Positions 49,413 through 59,463 of a DNA stretch of 64,000 nt are shown here, piece by piece. Location: NCBI RefSeq assembly GCF_030143245.1, contig NZ_JARJNS010000004.1, positions 310,001 through 374,000 on the forward strand. Direction: 5' to 3'. Below the pieces are notes generated by a model, which was given only the letters and a program-made list of their open reading frames with translations, made no database searches and was not told the origin of the DNA. The translations under genes were made by a program, and so were the position numbers. The DNA comes from Rhabdaerophilum sp. SD176 (GTDB lineage Bacteria > Pseudomonadota > Alphaproteobacteria > Rhizobiales > Beijerinckiaceae). Every line of letters starts with the position of its first letter. Position 1 is the stretch's first letter.

Positions 49413-50138
49413 ATGAAACGCGTATTGGTGATCAATCCGAACACCCGGACCGACATGACCGCCATGGTTGTGGACGCGGCCCGTCTTGCATTGCCCGAGG
49501 TCGAGATCCGGCCGGCGACGGGGCGGTTCGGCGGTCTCTACATTGCCAGCCGCGCGGCTTTCGCGATTGCCGGCCATGCCGCGATCGAGGCCTGGGCTGA
49601 GCATGGCGAGGGGTGCGACGCCGTGCTGCTCGCCTGTTTCGGCGATCCCGGCCTCGATGCGCTGCGCGAAATCGCACCCGTCCCGGTTGTCGGCCTCGTC
49701 GAAGCGGCGGCAATCGAGGCCGCGGCCGGCGGCGCCCGCTACGCCATCGTGACCGGCGGCCTGCGCTGGGGCCCGATGCTGGAGGAAATGGTGCGCCTGC
49801 GCCGCCTCGATGCCACGCTGGCCGGCATCCACACGATTCCGCCGACCGGGGGCGCCATTGCTTCGGATCCGGATGCGTTCCGCGATATCCTCGCCGATGC
49901 CTGCCGCCATTGTGTTTCAGCCTTTGGCGCCGAGCGCGTCATTCTCGGCGGGGCAGGGCTGATCGGTCTTGCCGCACGGGTGCAACCCTTCGTCGACGTG
50001 CCGGTCATCTGCTCGGTCGAGGCCGGGTTCCGGGCGGTTGCAGCCGCACTCGCCGCGCCGCCGGCCGTGGTTCCGCCGCCGCAGCCGGATGGCGTTGCCT
50101 CGGTCGGCTTGCTGCCGGCCCTTGCGCGATATCTCTGA
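49413..50138 (+). CDS. Aspartate/glutamate/hydantoin racemase family protein
   Basis: 241-aa cofactor-independent racemase-fold protein. The opening VLVINPNTRTDMTAMVVDAA, catalytic Cys in AVLLACFGDPGLDALRE and the second half with ERVILGGAGLIGLAARVQP fit the Asp/Glu/hydantoin racemase (DCG1/HyuE) family; the second position reads AGL where many members have a Cys (GCAGM), so a two-base racemase mechanism is uncertain. The ATG at 49413 follows a GAGGAAA site. Divergent from the transporter operon. Confidence 0.82.
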   Translation: MKRVLVINPNTRTDMTAMVVDAARLALPEVEIRPATGRFGGLYIASRAAFAIAGHAAIEAWAEHGEGCDAVLLACFGDPGLDALREIAPVPVVGLVEAAAIEAAAGGARYAIVTGGLRWGPMLEEMVRLRRLDATLAGIHTIPPTGGAIASDPDAFRDILADACRHCVSAFGAERVILGGAGLIGLAARVQPFVDVPVICSVEAGFRAVAAALAAPPAVVPPPQPDGVASVGLLPALARYL

Positions 50139-50155
50139 ACCGGCATGATGGCCCC

Positions 50156-50392
50156 ATGGCGATCGTGGTTTTCACCGTCCTCGCGTTTCTGGCCGGCCTT
50201 GTCGGGGGCTGGGTGCTGAGCATGGCCGCCTATATCATCCAGACGAGCGTGTTCGGCGTGTTCGACCGCGATGGCGGCCTCGCCATGGGCTATGCGTTCA
50301 CGATCGGGCCTTTCCTCGGCCTGGTCCTCGGCATCACCTTTGCCGTGATGACGGCGCGCCGCATGTTGCGGGAGCGGCGTGCCCGGGCCTGA
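50156..50392 (+). CDS. Small membrane protein, unknown
   Basis: 78-aa ORF with two hydrophobic segments (VVFTVLAFLAGLVGGWVLSM and FTIGPFLGLVLGITFAVM) and a basic end RRMLRERRARA. It begins 17 bp after the racemase gene; the ribosome site is poor. Base usage and arginine-rich positive-inside tail look genuine. Not recognised. Confidence 0.6.
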   Translation: MAIVVFTVLAFLAGLVGGWVLSMAAYIIQTSVFGVFDRDGGLAMGYAFTIGPFLGLVLGITFAVMTARRMLRERRARA

Positions 50393-50413
50393 GCCCGGCG
50401 CAGGCGTTCCGGC

Positions 50414-50968
50414 TCAGAGGCTGGCTGCCGCGCGGGCCGCCTGGTCGTAATGGCCGGAAAGCGCGCGCATGCGCTGCGCGACATCGTGAAGCACGGCCTC
50501 GTCCAGCCCCAGCGAACGCACCGCCCGGACCAGCAGCGCCTCGCGGATCTCCCGATAGGCAAGGCAGGCTTTTTCTCCGGCTTCGGTGATCGTGACGGTC
50601 TTTTCCTTGCCTGCCTTGCCGGCCTTCAGCAGCTTGAGCCGCTCCAGCTTCTTGAGCGCATAGGAAACGGTATGCGTATCCTCGACATTGAGCACGAGGC
50701 AGATATCGGCCAGCTTCTTGGCCCGCCCGCGATGATTGACGGTGTGCAGCACCAGCACATCCAACGGCGAGAGGTCTTTCACCCCCGCCGCCGCCATGCA
50801 GCGCACCATCCAGCGGTCGAAGGCATGGCCGACAAGGATGAGCCCGAACTCGAATTCGGAAAGAGCCGGGCTTGCGCCGGAGGCGAGATGCGCCGAGGAC
50901 ACGATAGGACCGAGCAGGCTGGTGAGCGGGGCCTGCGGCTCCGGTGCTGCGGTCTTATCGTTCGCCAT
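50414..50968 (-). CDS. MarR-type winged-helix regulator (COG5631-like)
   Basis: 184-aa protein. The central winged helix is LSPLDVLVLHTVNHRGRAKKLADICLVLNVEDTHTVSYAL (cited in parts: LSPLDVLVLHTVNHRG, LKKLERLKLLKAGKAG), of the kind found in predicted MarR-like regulators near TRAP transporters. N-terminal residues 1-20 are disordered. Last gene of the leftward TRAP run, 19 bp after dctM; probably controls it. Confidence 0.78.
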   Translation of the reverse strand: MANDKTAAPEPQAPLTSLLGPIVSSAHLASGASPALSEFEFGLILVGHAFDRWMVRCMAAAGVKDLSPLDVLVLHTVNHRGRAKKLADICLVLNVEDTHTVSYALKKLERLKLLKAGKAGKEKTVTITEAGEKACLAYREIREALLVRAVRSLGLDEAVLHDVAQRMRALSGHYDQAARAAASL

Positions 50969-50987
50969 CGGCGCATCTCCTTGCGGG

Positions 50988-52295
50988 TTATTTCTGGCCC
51001 AGCATCTGGTTCGGCAGCCAGGTCACGAGGTCCGGCACCAGGATCACGACGAAAACCATCGCTACCATGGCCAGGAAGAAGGGCAGGGCTGCCAGCGCGA
51101 TATAGCCCATGCTCCGGCCCGTCAATCCTTGCAGGACGAACAGGTTGAACCCGACCGGCGGTGTGATCTGCGCCATCTCGACCACCAGCACCACGAAGAT
51201 GCCGAACCAGACGAGATCGATCCCGACCGCCTTTACCGCGGGCATCACCACCGCTGCCGTCAGCACCACCATCGAGATGCCGTCGATCAGGCAGCCGAGG
51301 ATCATGTAGACGATCATCAGCGCGAGGATCAGCTGGAACTGGGTGAGGCCGAGCGTGTTGATCCATTCCGCGAAGATGCGCGGCAGGCCGGTAAAGCCCA
51401 TCGCGACCGTCAGGAACGAGGCGCCCGCCAGGATGATGCCGATCATCGCATTGGTGCGGACGGCACCCATCACGCTGTCATTGAGCATCTTCCACGAGAA
51501 CGTGCCGGTGATCACGGTCAGCAGCAGCGAGCCGACCACGCCGAGCACGGCGCTCTCGGTCGGTGTTGCGATCCCGGTATAGATCGAACCGAGCACGATC
51601 ACGATCAGCCCGACAATCGGGATGAGCCGCCGGCTCTCGTTGAGCTTCTGGCTGAAGGTCATCGGTGCATCCGGAGGCGGCACCTTGGACGGGTTCATCA
51701 GCGCCCAGGTGATCAGCACGCCCGAGAAGACGAGCATCAGCACAATGCCCGGGAGGATGCCGGCAATGAAGAGCCGGGCGATGGAGACCTCGGCCGCCAC
51801 CCCGTAGACGATCAGGATGATCGAGGGCGGGATGAGCAGGCCCAGCGTGCCCGATCCGGCGAGGCTGCCGATATTCATGAAGTCGTCATAGCCGCGCTTG
51901 CGCAGTTCCGGGATCGTCATGCGCCCGATCGTGGCAGCGGTGGCGGCCGACGAGCCGGAAATCGCGGCGAAGATCCCGCAGCCAAAGACGTTGGTATGCA
52001 GCAGGCGACCGGGCAGGCGCTGCATCCATGGCGCGAGACCCTTGAACATGTCGTCCGAGAGGGACGACCGGAACAGGATCTCGCCCATCCAGATGAACAT
52101 GGGGAGGGCGGTCAGGGTCCAGGAGTTCATCGAACCCCAGATCGTGGTGGCGAAGGAGAGGGAAGGGTCCTTTCCGGAAATGAAGGCCAGCGAGAAGTAG
52201 CCGACAAAGCCGAGGCCAAGACCGATCCAGACACCCGTGCCGAGGCACAGGAACATCAGGCCGATCAGAAAGAGGGAAGCAGTTGCGGGATCCAT
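50988..52295 (-). CDS. TRAP transporter large permease (DctM-like)
   Basis: 435-aa membrane protein with about twelve helices; family landmarks are HTNVFGCGIFAAISGSSAAT, GSGTLGLLIPPSIILIVYGV and MAQITPPVGFNLFVLQG. Start MDPATASLFLIGLMFL follows related proteins; further upstream the frame is shadow of dctQ. Sodium-driven uptake of an organic acid with the P and Q subunits. Confidence 0.94.
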   Translation of the reverse strand: MDPATASLFLIGLMFLCLGTGVWIGLGLGFVGYFSLAFISGKDPSLSFATTIWGSMNSWTLTALPMFIWMGEILFRSSLSDDMFKGLAPWMQRLPGRLLHTNVFGCGIFAAISGSSAATAATIGRMTIPELRKRGYDDFMNIGSLAGSGTLGLLIPPSIILIVYGVAAEVSIARLFIAGILPGIVLMLVFSGVLITWALMNPSKVPPPDAPMTFSQKLNESRRLIPIVGLIVIVLGSIYTGIATPTESAVLGVVGSLLLTVITGTFSWKMLNDSVMGAVRTNAMIGIILAGASFLTVAMGFTGLPRIFAEWINTLGLTQFQLILALMIVYMILGCLIDGISMVVLTAAVVMPAVKAVGIDLVWFGIFVVLVVEMAQITPPVGFNLFVLQGLTGRSMGYIALAALPFFLAMVAMVFVVILVPDLVTWLPNQMLGQK

Positions 52296-52302
52296 GACAG
52301 CC

Positions 52303-52833
52303 TCACTTCTCGACCGGCATTTCGTCGCCGGCCGCGGCATGGGCGAGATGGCTCTGCGTGCCGCCCAGGAGGTCGGTCACGAGGTCGTCGACCAGCGCGA
52401 TGAAAAACACGATGAAGCCGAAGGCCATCAATGTCTGCGGGTACCAGAGCTTGATCGGGAGCAGCCCCTGGCTGACCTCGTTGTAGATGTAGCTCTCGTA
52501 GACGAAATGCACCGAATTCCACGCGGCCCAGCCGACAAGCACGGCCGAGACAGCGGTGACCAGCCGCTCGAGCAGCTTCCGCACCGGCGTTCCGATGGCG
52601 AAGCGCTCGATCAGAAGGCTGACGCGGATATGGGCGTTATGGCGATAGGTCGGGGCAAGGCCCACGATGGTTGTGGCGACCAGCGCGAAACCGGCGAAAT
52701 CGTCGGCGGATTGCAGTTGCGATCCGAAGGCACGCAAGGACACTTGCGCGAGGATGAGGCCGGCAATCGCGATCAGGCTCGAAGCCGCAATCCAGGCCGT
52801 CAACAGATACAGGGCATCGAGCGCGCGTCGCAT
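52303..52833 (-). CDS. TRAP transporter small permease (DctQ-like)
   Basis: 176-aa protein with four hydrophobic helices and the DctQ-type segments ILAQVSLRAFGSQLQSADDFAG and HNAHIRVSLLIERF. Precedes dctM by 7 bp and follows dctP after a strong hairpin. Confidence 0.92.
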   Translation of the reverse strand: MRRALDALYLLTAWIAASSLIAIAGLILAQVSLRAFGSQLQSADDFAGFALVATTIVGLAPTYRHNAHIRVSLLIERFAIGTPVRKLLERLVTAVSAVLVGWAAWNSVHFVYESYIYNEVSQGLLPIKLWYPQTLMAFGFIVFFIALVDDLVTDLLGGTQSHLAHAAAGDEMPVEK

Positions 52834-52874
52834 GGCGGCCTCCGCGTTGCAGGGCGTCAGGGAAGGGGGGACCA

Positions 52875-52903
52875 ACCCTGCGGCGCCACTCGCGCCGCAG
52901 GGT
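52875..52903 (-). other. Strong hairpin between dctP and dctQ
   Basis: Twelve-base perfect inverted repeat ACCCTGCGGCGC (52875-52886) with GCGCCGCAGGGT (52892-52903), loop CACTC, 21 bases past the dctP stop. No T run follows (TTGGTCCCCCC), so it is likely a 3' stabiliser that raises binding-protein yield over the permeases. Confidence 0.7.
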
Positions 52904-52924
52904 CAGCCTCGGGAGAGAGGCGGC

Positions 52925-53896
52925 TTATTTCTTGAAATCGGCCACCAGCTTGGCGCCGTCCGGGCCGGCCTTTTCAGCCCATTCCTTGGCCATGGTTTCA
53001 CCGATCGTCTTGATCTCGGCCTTCATGGCGTCGGTGGCCGGGAGGACCTTCACGCCCTTTTCGGCAAGCGTCTTCTTGTAGCCTTCGTTGAGCTCTTCGC
53101 TCTTCTTCCAGCCACGATCCTCGGCGCGGGCAGCAGCCTCGAGCACGCCCTTCTGCACATCGGCCGGCAGGGCGTCGAAGGCCTTCTTGTTCACGAAGAC
53201 AAGGTTCTGCGGCAGGAAGGTCTGGGTGTCATAATAATGGTTGAGATAGTCCCAGGCCTGCTGGTCGACACCGGTGGCACCCGAGGTGATCATCGCGTCG
53301 AGCACGCCGGTCCGGAAGGCCTGCGCGATTTCCGGCACCTGGATGGTGGTCGGAACGGCGCCGATCAGCTGCGCGAAACGGGCTGTAGCCGGGTTGTAGG
53401 AGCGGAACTTCGTGCCCTTCAGGTCGGCGAGGGCATTGATCGGCTTCTTCGTATAGATGCCCTGCGGCGGCCAGGCCACCGAATAGAGATACATCATGCC
53501 CTGCTTCTCGAGCCGGGAAGCGATCGACGCCTTGGCCAGATTGTGCAGCTTGCGCGCCCCGGCATAGGAGGGAGCAAGGCCCGGAACGGATTCGAAGCCG
53601 AACATCGCATCCTCGTTGGCGAGGACCGAGATCAGGATTTCCCCGATCGGCGCCTGGCCCGACTGGATGGCGCGCTTCATTTCCGGCATCTTCACGAGGC
53701 TGGCATTGGAATGCACGGTGATCTGCAGCTTGTTGCCCGTGGTCTTGGCCACATCGGCCACGAATTCACGAACATTGACCGTCTGGAACGTGCCGTCCGA
53801 GTAAGGGGTCGGCATGTCCCATTTCGTCTGCGCATTCGCCGAGCCGGCGAAGAGGGCAAGGCCGGCCGAAGCCAGCAGCATGGTCGTCGTCTTCAT
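52925..53896 (-). CDS. TRAP transporter substrate-binding protein (DctP-like)
   Basis: 323-aa periplasmic protein with signal peptide MKTTTMLLASAGLALFAGSANA|QTKW. DctP-type blocks include DLKGTKFRSYNPATARFAQLIGA (the conserved Arg binds the ligand carboxylate) and FLPQNLVFVNKKAFDALP. First transport gene after the DUF1445 gene. A carboxylate such as 5-oxoproline or glutamate is a reasonable ligand given the neighbours. Confidence 0.93.
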   Translation of the reverse strand: MKTTTMLLASAGLALFAGSANAQTKWDMPTPYSDGTFQTVNVREFVADVAKTTGNKLQITVHSNASLVKMPEMKRAIQSGQAPIGEILISVLANEDAMFGFESVPGLAPSYAGARKLHNLAKASIASRLEKQGMMYLYSVAWPPQGIYTKKPINALADLKGTKFRSYNPATARFAQLIGAVPTTIQVPEIAQAFRTGVLDAMITSGATGVDQQAWDYLNHYYDTQTFLPQNLVFVNKKAFDALPADVQKGVLEAAARAEDRGWKKSEELNEGYKKTLAEKGVKVLPATDAMKAEIKTIGETMAKEWAEKAGPDGAKLVADFKK

Positions 53897-54014
53897 CCCT
53901 GTTCTCCCATTTTGTGGCAACCGGCAGGGAAAGCCGGCATGCCAGAGCTTGTTTCACCGCCGGCCCTTCGGTCAACGGCCTTTGGCCCGCCGCCCGGAGG
54001 CGGCCGGCCGTTCG

Positions 54015-54848
54015 TCACAACGCGGCAAGCCGCGAATTCCTCAGATCGGTGATCAGCATCGATCCCGGGAAATGCGTGATGGCGAAATCGGGCCGGGCGG
54101 CCGCGATCACTGCCTGCGGCGTCACCCCGCAGGCCCAGAAAACCGGCAATTCATCCTCGCGGATCTCGACGGGGTCGCCGTAATCGGGCCGGGCAAGATC
54201 GGTGATTCCGATCATCTCGGGCTTGCCGATATGGACCGGCGCGCCGTGTACCGCCGGAAAGCGCGAGGTGATCTGCACCGCGCGGATGGCATAGGAGGGC
54301 TTCAGCGGCCGCATCGAGACGACCATCGGGCCGGCAAAGGGCCCAGCCGGGTTGCAGGTGATCGAGGTCCGGTACATCGCGACATTGTTGCCGCAGCTCA
54401 CATGCCGGAGCGGAATCCCGTCTTCGATCAGGGCTTCCTCGAAGGAGAAGCTGCAGCCGATCACGAAGGCGACGAGATCATCGCGCCAATGCGCCATCAG
54501 ATCCGTGGGCTCGTCGACCAGTTCGCCCTTCCGCCAGATGCGGTAACGGGGAAGGTCGGTGCGAAGGTCAATGCCGGCGCCGAGAAGCGGCACCTTGGGG
54601 CTGCCCGGCTCGCTCATGCCGATGATCGGGCAGGGCTTCGGGTTGAGCTGGGCAAAACGCAGGAAATCGGCTGCGAGATCTTTTGGAAGGATGCAGAGAT
54701 TGCCCTGCACCATGCCCGGGGCGAGGCCGCTGGTCGGGCCGGCATACTCGCCGGCGCGGATCACCTGCCGCGCGGCCTCCGCCGACATCCGGACATGGGC
54801 CGGCAGCGCCCGGGGCGCCTCGGCCACAGAACTCACCGCATGGCTCAT
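54015..54848 (-). CDS. DUF1445 protein, D-glutamate cyclase / putative hydro-lyase family
   Basis: 277-aa protein of the DUF1445 (UPF0317) family, related to the domain of mammalian D-glutamate cyclase that forms 5-oxo-D-proline. Family stretches are [55 protein letters not shown] and [13 protein letters not shown]. Start [12 protein letters not shown]; frame upstream of this is in the promoter region. It lies divergent from 5-oxoprolinase and next to a TRAP system, which makes a 5-oxoproline/D-glutamate role plausible. Confidence 0.85.
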   Translation of the reverse strand: MSHAVSSVAEAPRALPAHVRMSAEAARQVIRAGEYAGPTSGLAPGMVQGNLCILPKDLAADFLRFAQLNPKPCPIIGMSEPGSPKVPLLGAGIDLRTDLPRYRIWRKGELVDEPTDLMAHWRDDLVAFVIGCSFSFEEALIEDGIPLRHVSCGNNVAMYRTSITCNPAGPFAGPMVVSMRPLKPSYAIRAVQITSRFPAVHGAPVHIGKPEMIGITDLARPDYGDPVEIREDELPVFWACGVTPQAVIAAARPDFAITHFPGSMLITDLRNSRLAAL

Positions 54849-55004
54849 GCGGATCTCCCTTCCTGTTCGCCCGGTCTTGTTGCCGGTTGAGGATTGCCGA
54901 TTGTCGGCGCCTGTGAACAAAGCTATCTCACATTTTCATCTTGTCAACAAATTATCGACGTTTTACATATGTGACACAAGAATGGCGCAATCCGGGAGGC
55001 TGCG

Positions 55005-58000
55005 ATGTCCGCGACGAACAGGTCAAGCAACGAGAAAGTCTGGAATTTCTGGATCGATCGCGGTGGCACTTTCACCGATGTGATCGGCTGCGATCCCGCT
55101 GGCAACCTTCATGCCAGGAAGATGCTTTCGGAAAATCCGCGTGTTTATCGGGATGCGGCCGTGCAGGGAATCCGCGAGCTTCTCGGCCTTGAGACCGGCG
55201 CGCCGATCCCCGCCGGCCTCGTCGGCGAGGTCCGGATGGGCACCACAGTGGCCACCAATGCCCTGCTCGAGCGCAAGGGCGAGCGGACCGTGCTGATCAC
55301 GACGCGCGGTTTCCGTGATGCCCTCGAATTGGGCTATCAGGCGCGGCCGGATATTTTCGCCAAGGAAATCATCAAGCCGGAACTGCTCTATTCGGATGTC
55401 GTCGAGGTCGAGGAGCGCATCCTGACCGATGGCACGGTGGAAACTCCGCTGGACGAGGCTGGTACGCTGAAGGCGCTGGAGGCGCTGAAGGCGAAGGGTG
55501 TCCAGGCCATCGCCATCGTCTTCATGCATGCCTATCGCTACCCCGCCCATGAGCGGAAGGTCGCGGCGATGGCCCGCGCCCTCGGCTTTCCCCAGGTCTC
55601 GGTCAGCCATGAGGTCTCCCCGCTCGTCAAGCTGGTTGGCCGCGGCGATACGACGGTTGTCGATGCCTATCTCTCGCCGATCCTCTCGCGCTATGTCGGT
55701 CAGGTTTCCGAGGAACTCGATGTCGGGCGGACCGGCATCCGTCTGATGTTCATGATGTCCTCCGGCGGCCTCACCGCGGCGGAACTGTTCCAGGGCAAGG
55801 ATGCCATCCTGTCCGGCCCGGCCGGCGGCGTTGTCGCGCTCGCTGAAACCGGCAGATCCGCGGGCTTCGGCCGCGTCATCGGCTTCGATATGGGCGGCAC
55901 CTCGACCGACGTGGCCCATTATGACGGCGTGTTCGAGCGCGCTTTCGAGACCGAGGTGGCCGGTGTCCGCATGCGCGCGCCGATGATGCGCATCCATACG
56001 GTTGCGGCCGGTGGCGGCTCGATCCTGCATTTTGACGGCGCCCGCTTCCGCGTCGGACCGGATTCCGCCGGCGCCAATCCCGGCCCGGCCTGCTACCGCA
56101 ATGGCGGCCCGCTCGCCGTGACCGATGCGAATGTCATGGTCGGCAAGCTCAACCCGGATTTCTTCCCCGCGATTTTCGGCCCGAAGCGGAACGAGGCGCT
56201 GGATGTCGAGGCGGTGAAGGCGAAATTTGCCGAACTTGCTGCCAGGGTGCCCGGAAAGAGCGCGGAGCAGATCGCCGATGGCTTCATCGCGATCGCCGTG
56301 ATGAATATGGCCAATGCGATCAAGAAGATCTCGGTCGAGCGCGGCTATGACGTCACGCGCTATGCGCTCAACTGCTTCGGTGGTGCCGGCGGCCAGCATG
56401 CCTGCCTTGTCGCCGATCATCTCGGCATGACCGAAATCCTGATCCATCCCTATTCCGGCCTGCTTTCGGCCTATGGGATGGGCCTCGCTTCGATCCGGGC
56501 GACGCGGCAGGTCGCGTCCGAGGTCCCGCTTGGTGGCGATGTCGCCGAGCATGTCCGCAAGGCCGAGAGCTCGATCGGCGCCGAGGCAGTGTCGGAAGTG
56601 GCGCAGCAGGGCATCTCCCGCGAGGCCGTGCGCCTCGTGATCGAGCTTCATCTGCGCTATGCCGGCACGGACAGCCCGATCGAAATCACCTGGAAGCCGG
56701 GCGATGGCCCGCAGGCCCTCCGCTCGCGCTTCGAGAGCGCGCATCGCGCCCGGTTCGGCTTTACCGACAGCGCCAAGCCGGTGGTGATCGAGGCGATCTC
56801 GGTCGAGGCGATCGGCGGCGGCTCGGGCTTCGAGGAGCCGAGCATGGCCGCGCCGGAATCCACGCCCGTCGCCCGGCACCGGACCCGCTTTTTCAGCCAG
56901 GGTGCCTGGCAGGAGGCGGATATCCATCTCCGGGCCGATCTGAAGCCCGGTGCGCGCTTCATGGGCCCGGCCATCCTGATCGAGCCGAACCAGACCATCG
57001 TGGTCGAGCAGGGCTGGGAAGCCCGCGTCACGCCGAAGGATCATGTCGTCCTGACCCGGCGCGAGGAACTCCGCCGCGCCAAGGCCATCGGCACCGAAGC
57101 CGATCCCGTGCTGCTGGAGATCTTCAACAACCTCTTCATGTCCATCGCCGAGCAGATGGGCGTGGCGCTGCAGAACACGGCCTATTCGGTCAACATCAAG
57201 GAGCGACTGGATTTCTCCTGTGCTGTCTTCGACAATGAGGGCCGCCTCGTCGCCAACGCGCCGCATATGCCCGTGCATCTCGGCTCGATGGACCGTTCGG
57301 TCGAGAGCATCATCAAGGGCAACCCCGTCATCAAGCCGGGCGATGTCTACGCGATCAACGCCCCGTATAATGGCGGCACGCACCTGCCGGATATTACCGT
57401 CTGCACGCCGGTCTTCGACCCGCAGGGCGAGACGCTGCTTTTCTGGGTCGCCAGCCGCGGGCATCATGCCGATATCGGTGGCATTGCGCCGGGATCGATG
57501 TCGCCGCTGGCGGTGAATATCGAGGAAGAGGGCGTCTACATCGACAACTTCAAGCTGGTGGACGAAGGCACATTCCGCGAGGAAGCTTTGGTGAAGCTGC
57601 TGACCGGCGCGAAATATCCGGTCCGCAACGTCGTCCAGAACGTCAACGACCTGAAGGCCCAGATCGCCGCCAATGCCAAGGGCGTGGCGGAACTCGAGAA
57701 GATGATCGACGGCTTCGGCCTCGATGTCGTTCAGGCCTATATGGGCCATGTGCAGGACAATGCGGCCGAGAGCGTCGCCCGCGTCATCGCCCGGCTTCAC
57801 GATGCCGTCTTCGACTATGAGATGGACCAGGGCTGCCGCATCAAGGTGAAGATCACGGTCGACCGCGAAAAGCGCGAGGCCACGGTCGATTTCACCGGCA
57901 CCTCGCCGCAACGGGACGATAATTTCAACGCACCCGAACCGGTGACCCGGGCTGCGGTGCTCTATGTGTTCCGAGTCATGGTGGAAGACAGCATTCCGAT

Positions 58001-58637
58001 GAATGCCGGCTGCCTCCGGCCGATCCGGATCATCGTGCCGCCGGGTACCATGCTCACGCCGAAATATCCGGCCGCCGTGGTGGCCGGGAATGTCGAGGTC
58101 AGCCAGGCCGTGACGAACTGCCTGTTCGGCGCTTTGGGGGCGATGGCCGGTGCGCAGGGCACCATGAACAACCTGACCTATGGCAACGACAAGCATCAAT
58201 ATTACGAGACGATCTGCTCCGGCTCGCCCGCCGGCCCCGGCTGGAATGGCACGCCGGGTGTCCATACCCACATGACCAACTCGCGTCTGACCGATCCGGA
58301 GATCCTGGAACTGCGCTTCCCCGTTGTGCTGGAGGATTTCCACATCCGGCGCGGCTCGGGTGGGGCCGGCCAGTGGCGCGGCGGCGATGGCACGCATCGG
58401 CGCATCCGGTTCCTCGAAACGATGGATTGCGCGCTGCTCTCCGGCCATCGCCGGGTTCCGCCCTTCGGCCTGAAGGGCGGCGCCAACGGCCTTGTCGGGA
58501 AAAACAGCGTCCGGCGGCTGTCCGGCGAGGTCGAGGTGCTGAAGGGCTGCGACCAGACCGTGCTGCAGCCCGGCGAGGCGATCATCATCGAGACGCCGAC
58601 CCCGGGCGGCTATGGCCGGCTGGAAGCCGCGGAATGA
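55005..58637 (+). CDS. 5-oxoprolinase (fused HyuA-HyuB, ATP-hydrolysing)
   Basis: 1210-aa fusion with the architecture of eukaryote-like OPLAH: HyuA N-terminal domain (about 12-190, [14 protein letters not shown]), HyuA core (about 200-520, [16 protein letters not shown] phosphate-binding loop), a linker/C-terminal HyuA region to about 690, and HyuB (about 700-1205, [38 protein letters not shown]). Couples ATP hydrolysis to ring opening of 5-oxoproline to glutamate; hydantoin substrates are possible. A GGGAGG site precedes the ATG. Divergent from the DUF1445-TRAP genes. Followed by GC-rich hairpins. Confidence 0.92.
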   Translation: MSATNRSSNEKVWNFWIDRGGTFTDVIGCDPAGNLHARKMLSENPRVYRDAAVQGIRELLGLETGAPIPAGLVGEVRMGTTVATNALLERKGERTVLITTRGFRDALELGYQARPDIFAKEIIKPELLYSDVVEVEERILTDGTVETPLDEAGTLKALEALKAKGVQAIAIVFMHAYRYPAHERKVAAMARALGFPQVSVSHEVSPLVKLVGRGDTTVVDAYLSPILSRYVGQVSEELDVGRTGIRLMFMMSSGGLTAAELFQGKDAILSGPAGGVVALAETGRSAGFGRVIGFDMGGTSTDVAHYDGVFERAFETEVAGVRMRAPMMRIHTVAAGGGSILHFDGARFRVGPDSAGANPGPACYRNGGPLAVTDANVMVGKLNPDFFPAIFGPKRNEALDVEAVKAKFAELAARVPGKSAEQIADGFIAIAVMNMANAIKKISVERGYDVTRYALNCFGGAGGQHACLVADHLGMTEILIHPYSGLLSAYGMGLASIRATRQVASEVPLGGDVAEHVRKAESSIGAEAVSEVAQQGISREAVRLVIELHLRYAGTDSPIEITWKPGDGPQALRSRFESAHRARFGFTDSAKPVVIEAISVEAIGGGSGFEEPSMAAPESTPVARHRTRFFSQGAWQEADIHLRADLKPGARFMGPAILIEPNQTIVVEQGWEARVTPKDHVVLTRREELRRAKAIGTEADPVLLEIFNNLFMSIAEQMGVALQNTAYSVNIKERLDFSCAVFDNEGRLVANAPHMPVHLGSMDRSVESIIKGNPVIKPGDVYAINAPYNGGTHLPDITVCTPVFDPQGETLLFWVASRGHHADIGGIAPGSMSPLAVNIEEEGVYIDNFKLVDEGTFREEALVKLLTGAKYPVRNVVQNVNDLKAQIAANAKGVAELEKMIDGFGLDVVQAYMGHVQDNAAESVARVIARLHDAVFDYEMDQGCRIKVKITVDREKREATVDFTGTSPQRDDNFNAPEPVTRAAVLYVFRVMVEDSIPMNAGCLRPIRIIVPPGTMLTPKYPAAVVAGNVEVSQAVTNCLFGALGAMAGAQGTMNNLTYGNDKHQYYETICSGSPAGPGWNGTPGVHTHMTNSRLTDPEILELRFPVVLEDFHIRRGSGGAGQWRGGDGTHRRIRFLETMDCALLSGHRRVPPFGLKGGANGLVGKNSVRRLSGEVEVLKGCDQTVLQPGEAIIIETPTPGGYGRLEAAE

Positions 58638-58683
58638 CATCCAGCAAGCGGCGTCTGGCCATGGTCCGGCGCCGCTGAAACTG

Positions 58684-58816
58684 CCCGCCCGCAGGGGCGG
58701 GGCATCCGATTTCCGTCAGCCCGGCCGGCATTCTCGCCGGCCCGGGAGCGGTGGCAAGAATGCCGTCCTAGCGCAATTTGGACTAGGCGGTTATTTTGGT
58801 GGAGCCACCGCCTTTT
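58684..58816 (+). other. Hairpins and possible terminator/attenuator between 5-oxoprolinase and lipoprotein genes
   Basis: CCCGCCC/GGGCGGG (58684-58690 with 58695-58701) and GGCCGGC/GCCGGCC (58723-58729 with 58736-58742) follow the 5-oxoprolinase gene. Next, AGGCGGT (58785-58791) pairs with ACCGCCT (58807-58813) and runs into TTTT, resembling a weak intrinsic terminator. CCTAG (58767-58771) could instead pair with CTAGG (58783-58787), an alternative fold sharing bases with the terminator stem. Confidence 0.45.
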
Positions 58817-58874
58817 CGCTTGTCTGTCAGCAGGATGGCTGTTTCAATCCCGCGCAAGAACAGGGGTTGGAACG

Positions 58875-59450
58875 ATGAAGAAACTGATCGCGGCCATCAC
58901 GATGGCCATGGCGCTTGGCGCGTGCACGCCGGAACTTCAGCTCCAGACGGAGCCGGCCTATTCACCGGCCTGGTGCCAGGCTGCCAAGGCCTTTCCGCGC
59001 TCCGGAACCTATCTCTACGCGGTGGCGCAATGCCACCAGCGCGGCGTTGCCGGCTTCCCGCAGGAAGAGAACGTGATCGTCTATTACCTGACCGAGTCCG
59101 CCCGTTGGGGGAACACCGAGGCTGGCGCGGCTCTGGCCTCGCGCGGGATGCCCATCCCCGATGATGACCTGCGCCGGGAAGCGGCGGACCGCCGCGAATC
59201 CGAGCGCAACCGGCAGGCCTTGATCCAGGCGCTGAATCCGCCGCGCCCGGCACCGCGCCCGCAGACCACGGCACCTGCGGTGCGCCCGGCTGTCGTCCAG
59301 CCGCCGCGCCCTGCCAATGTGAACACGAGCACCTTCCAGCGCGAGAACCGCTCGACCTCGACCAAGCGCAATTGCGTCAACAATGTCTGCCGGATCGAGA
59401 CGACGACCTGCATCGACGGCCGTTGCACCACGACGGTCACGAACCAGTGA
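58875..59450 (+). CDS. Putative lipoprotein, unknown function
   Basis: 191-aa protein with a lipoprotein signal MKKLIAAITMAMALGAC (lipobox LGAC, Cys17). The mature part has a small Cys/aromatic-rich region (PAWCQAAKAFPRSGTYLYAV; QCHQRGVAG), reminiscent of single Sel1-like helices, a Pro-rich linker (about 115-145), and a Cys-rich tail (CVNNVCRIETTTCIDGRC). Probably anchored in an envelope membrane. No function recognised. Confidence 0.8.
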   Translation: MKKLIAAITMAMALGACTPELQLQTEPAYSPAWCQAAKAFPRSGTYLYAVAQCHQRGVAGFPQEENVIVYYLTESARWGNTEAGAALASRGMPIPDDDLRREAADRRESERNRQALIQALNPPRPAPRPQTTAPAVRPAVVQPPRPANVNTSTFQRENRSTSTKRNCVNNVCRIETTTCIDGRCTTTVTNQ

Positions 59451-59463
59451 GGTGAGCGGGCTC

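Noticed and set aside
55023-58640. 1205-codon minus-strand ORF
   Set aside because: Mirror of the 5-oxoprolinase gene, produced by high GC codon bias; translation is rich in His, Arg and Asp and has no recognisable domain.
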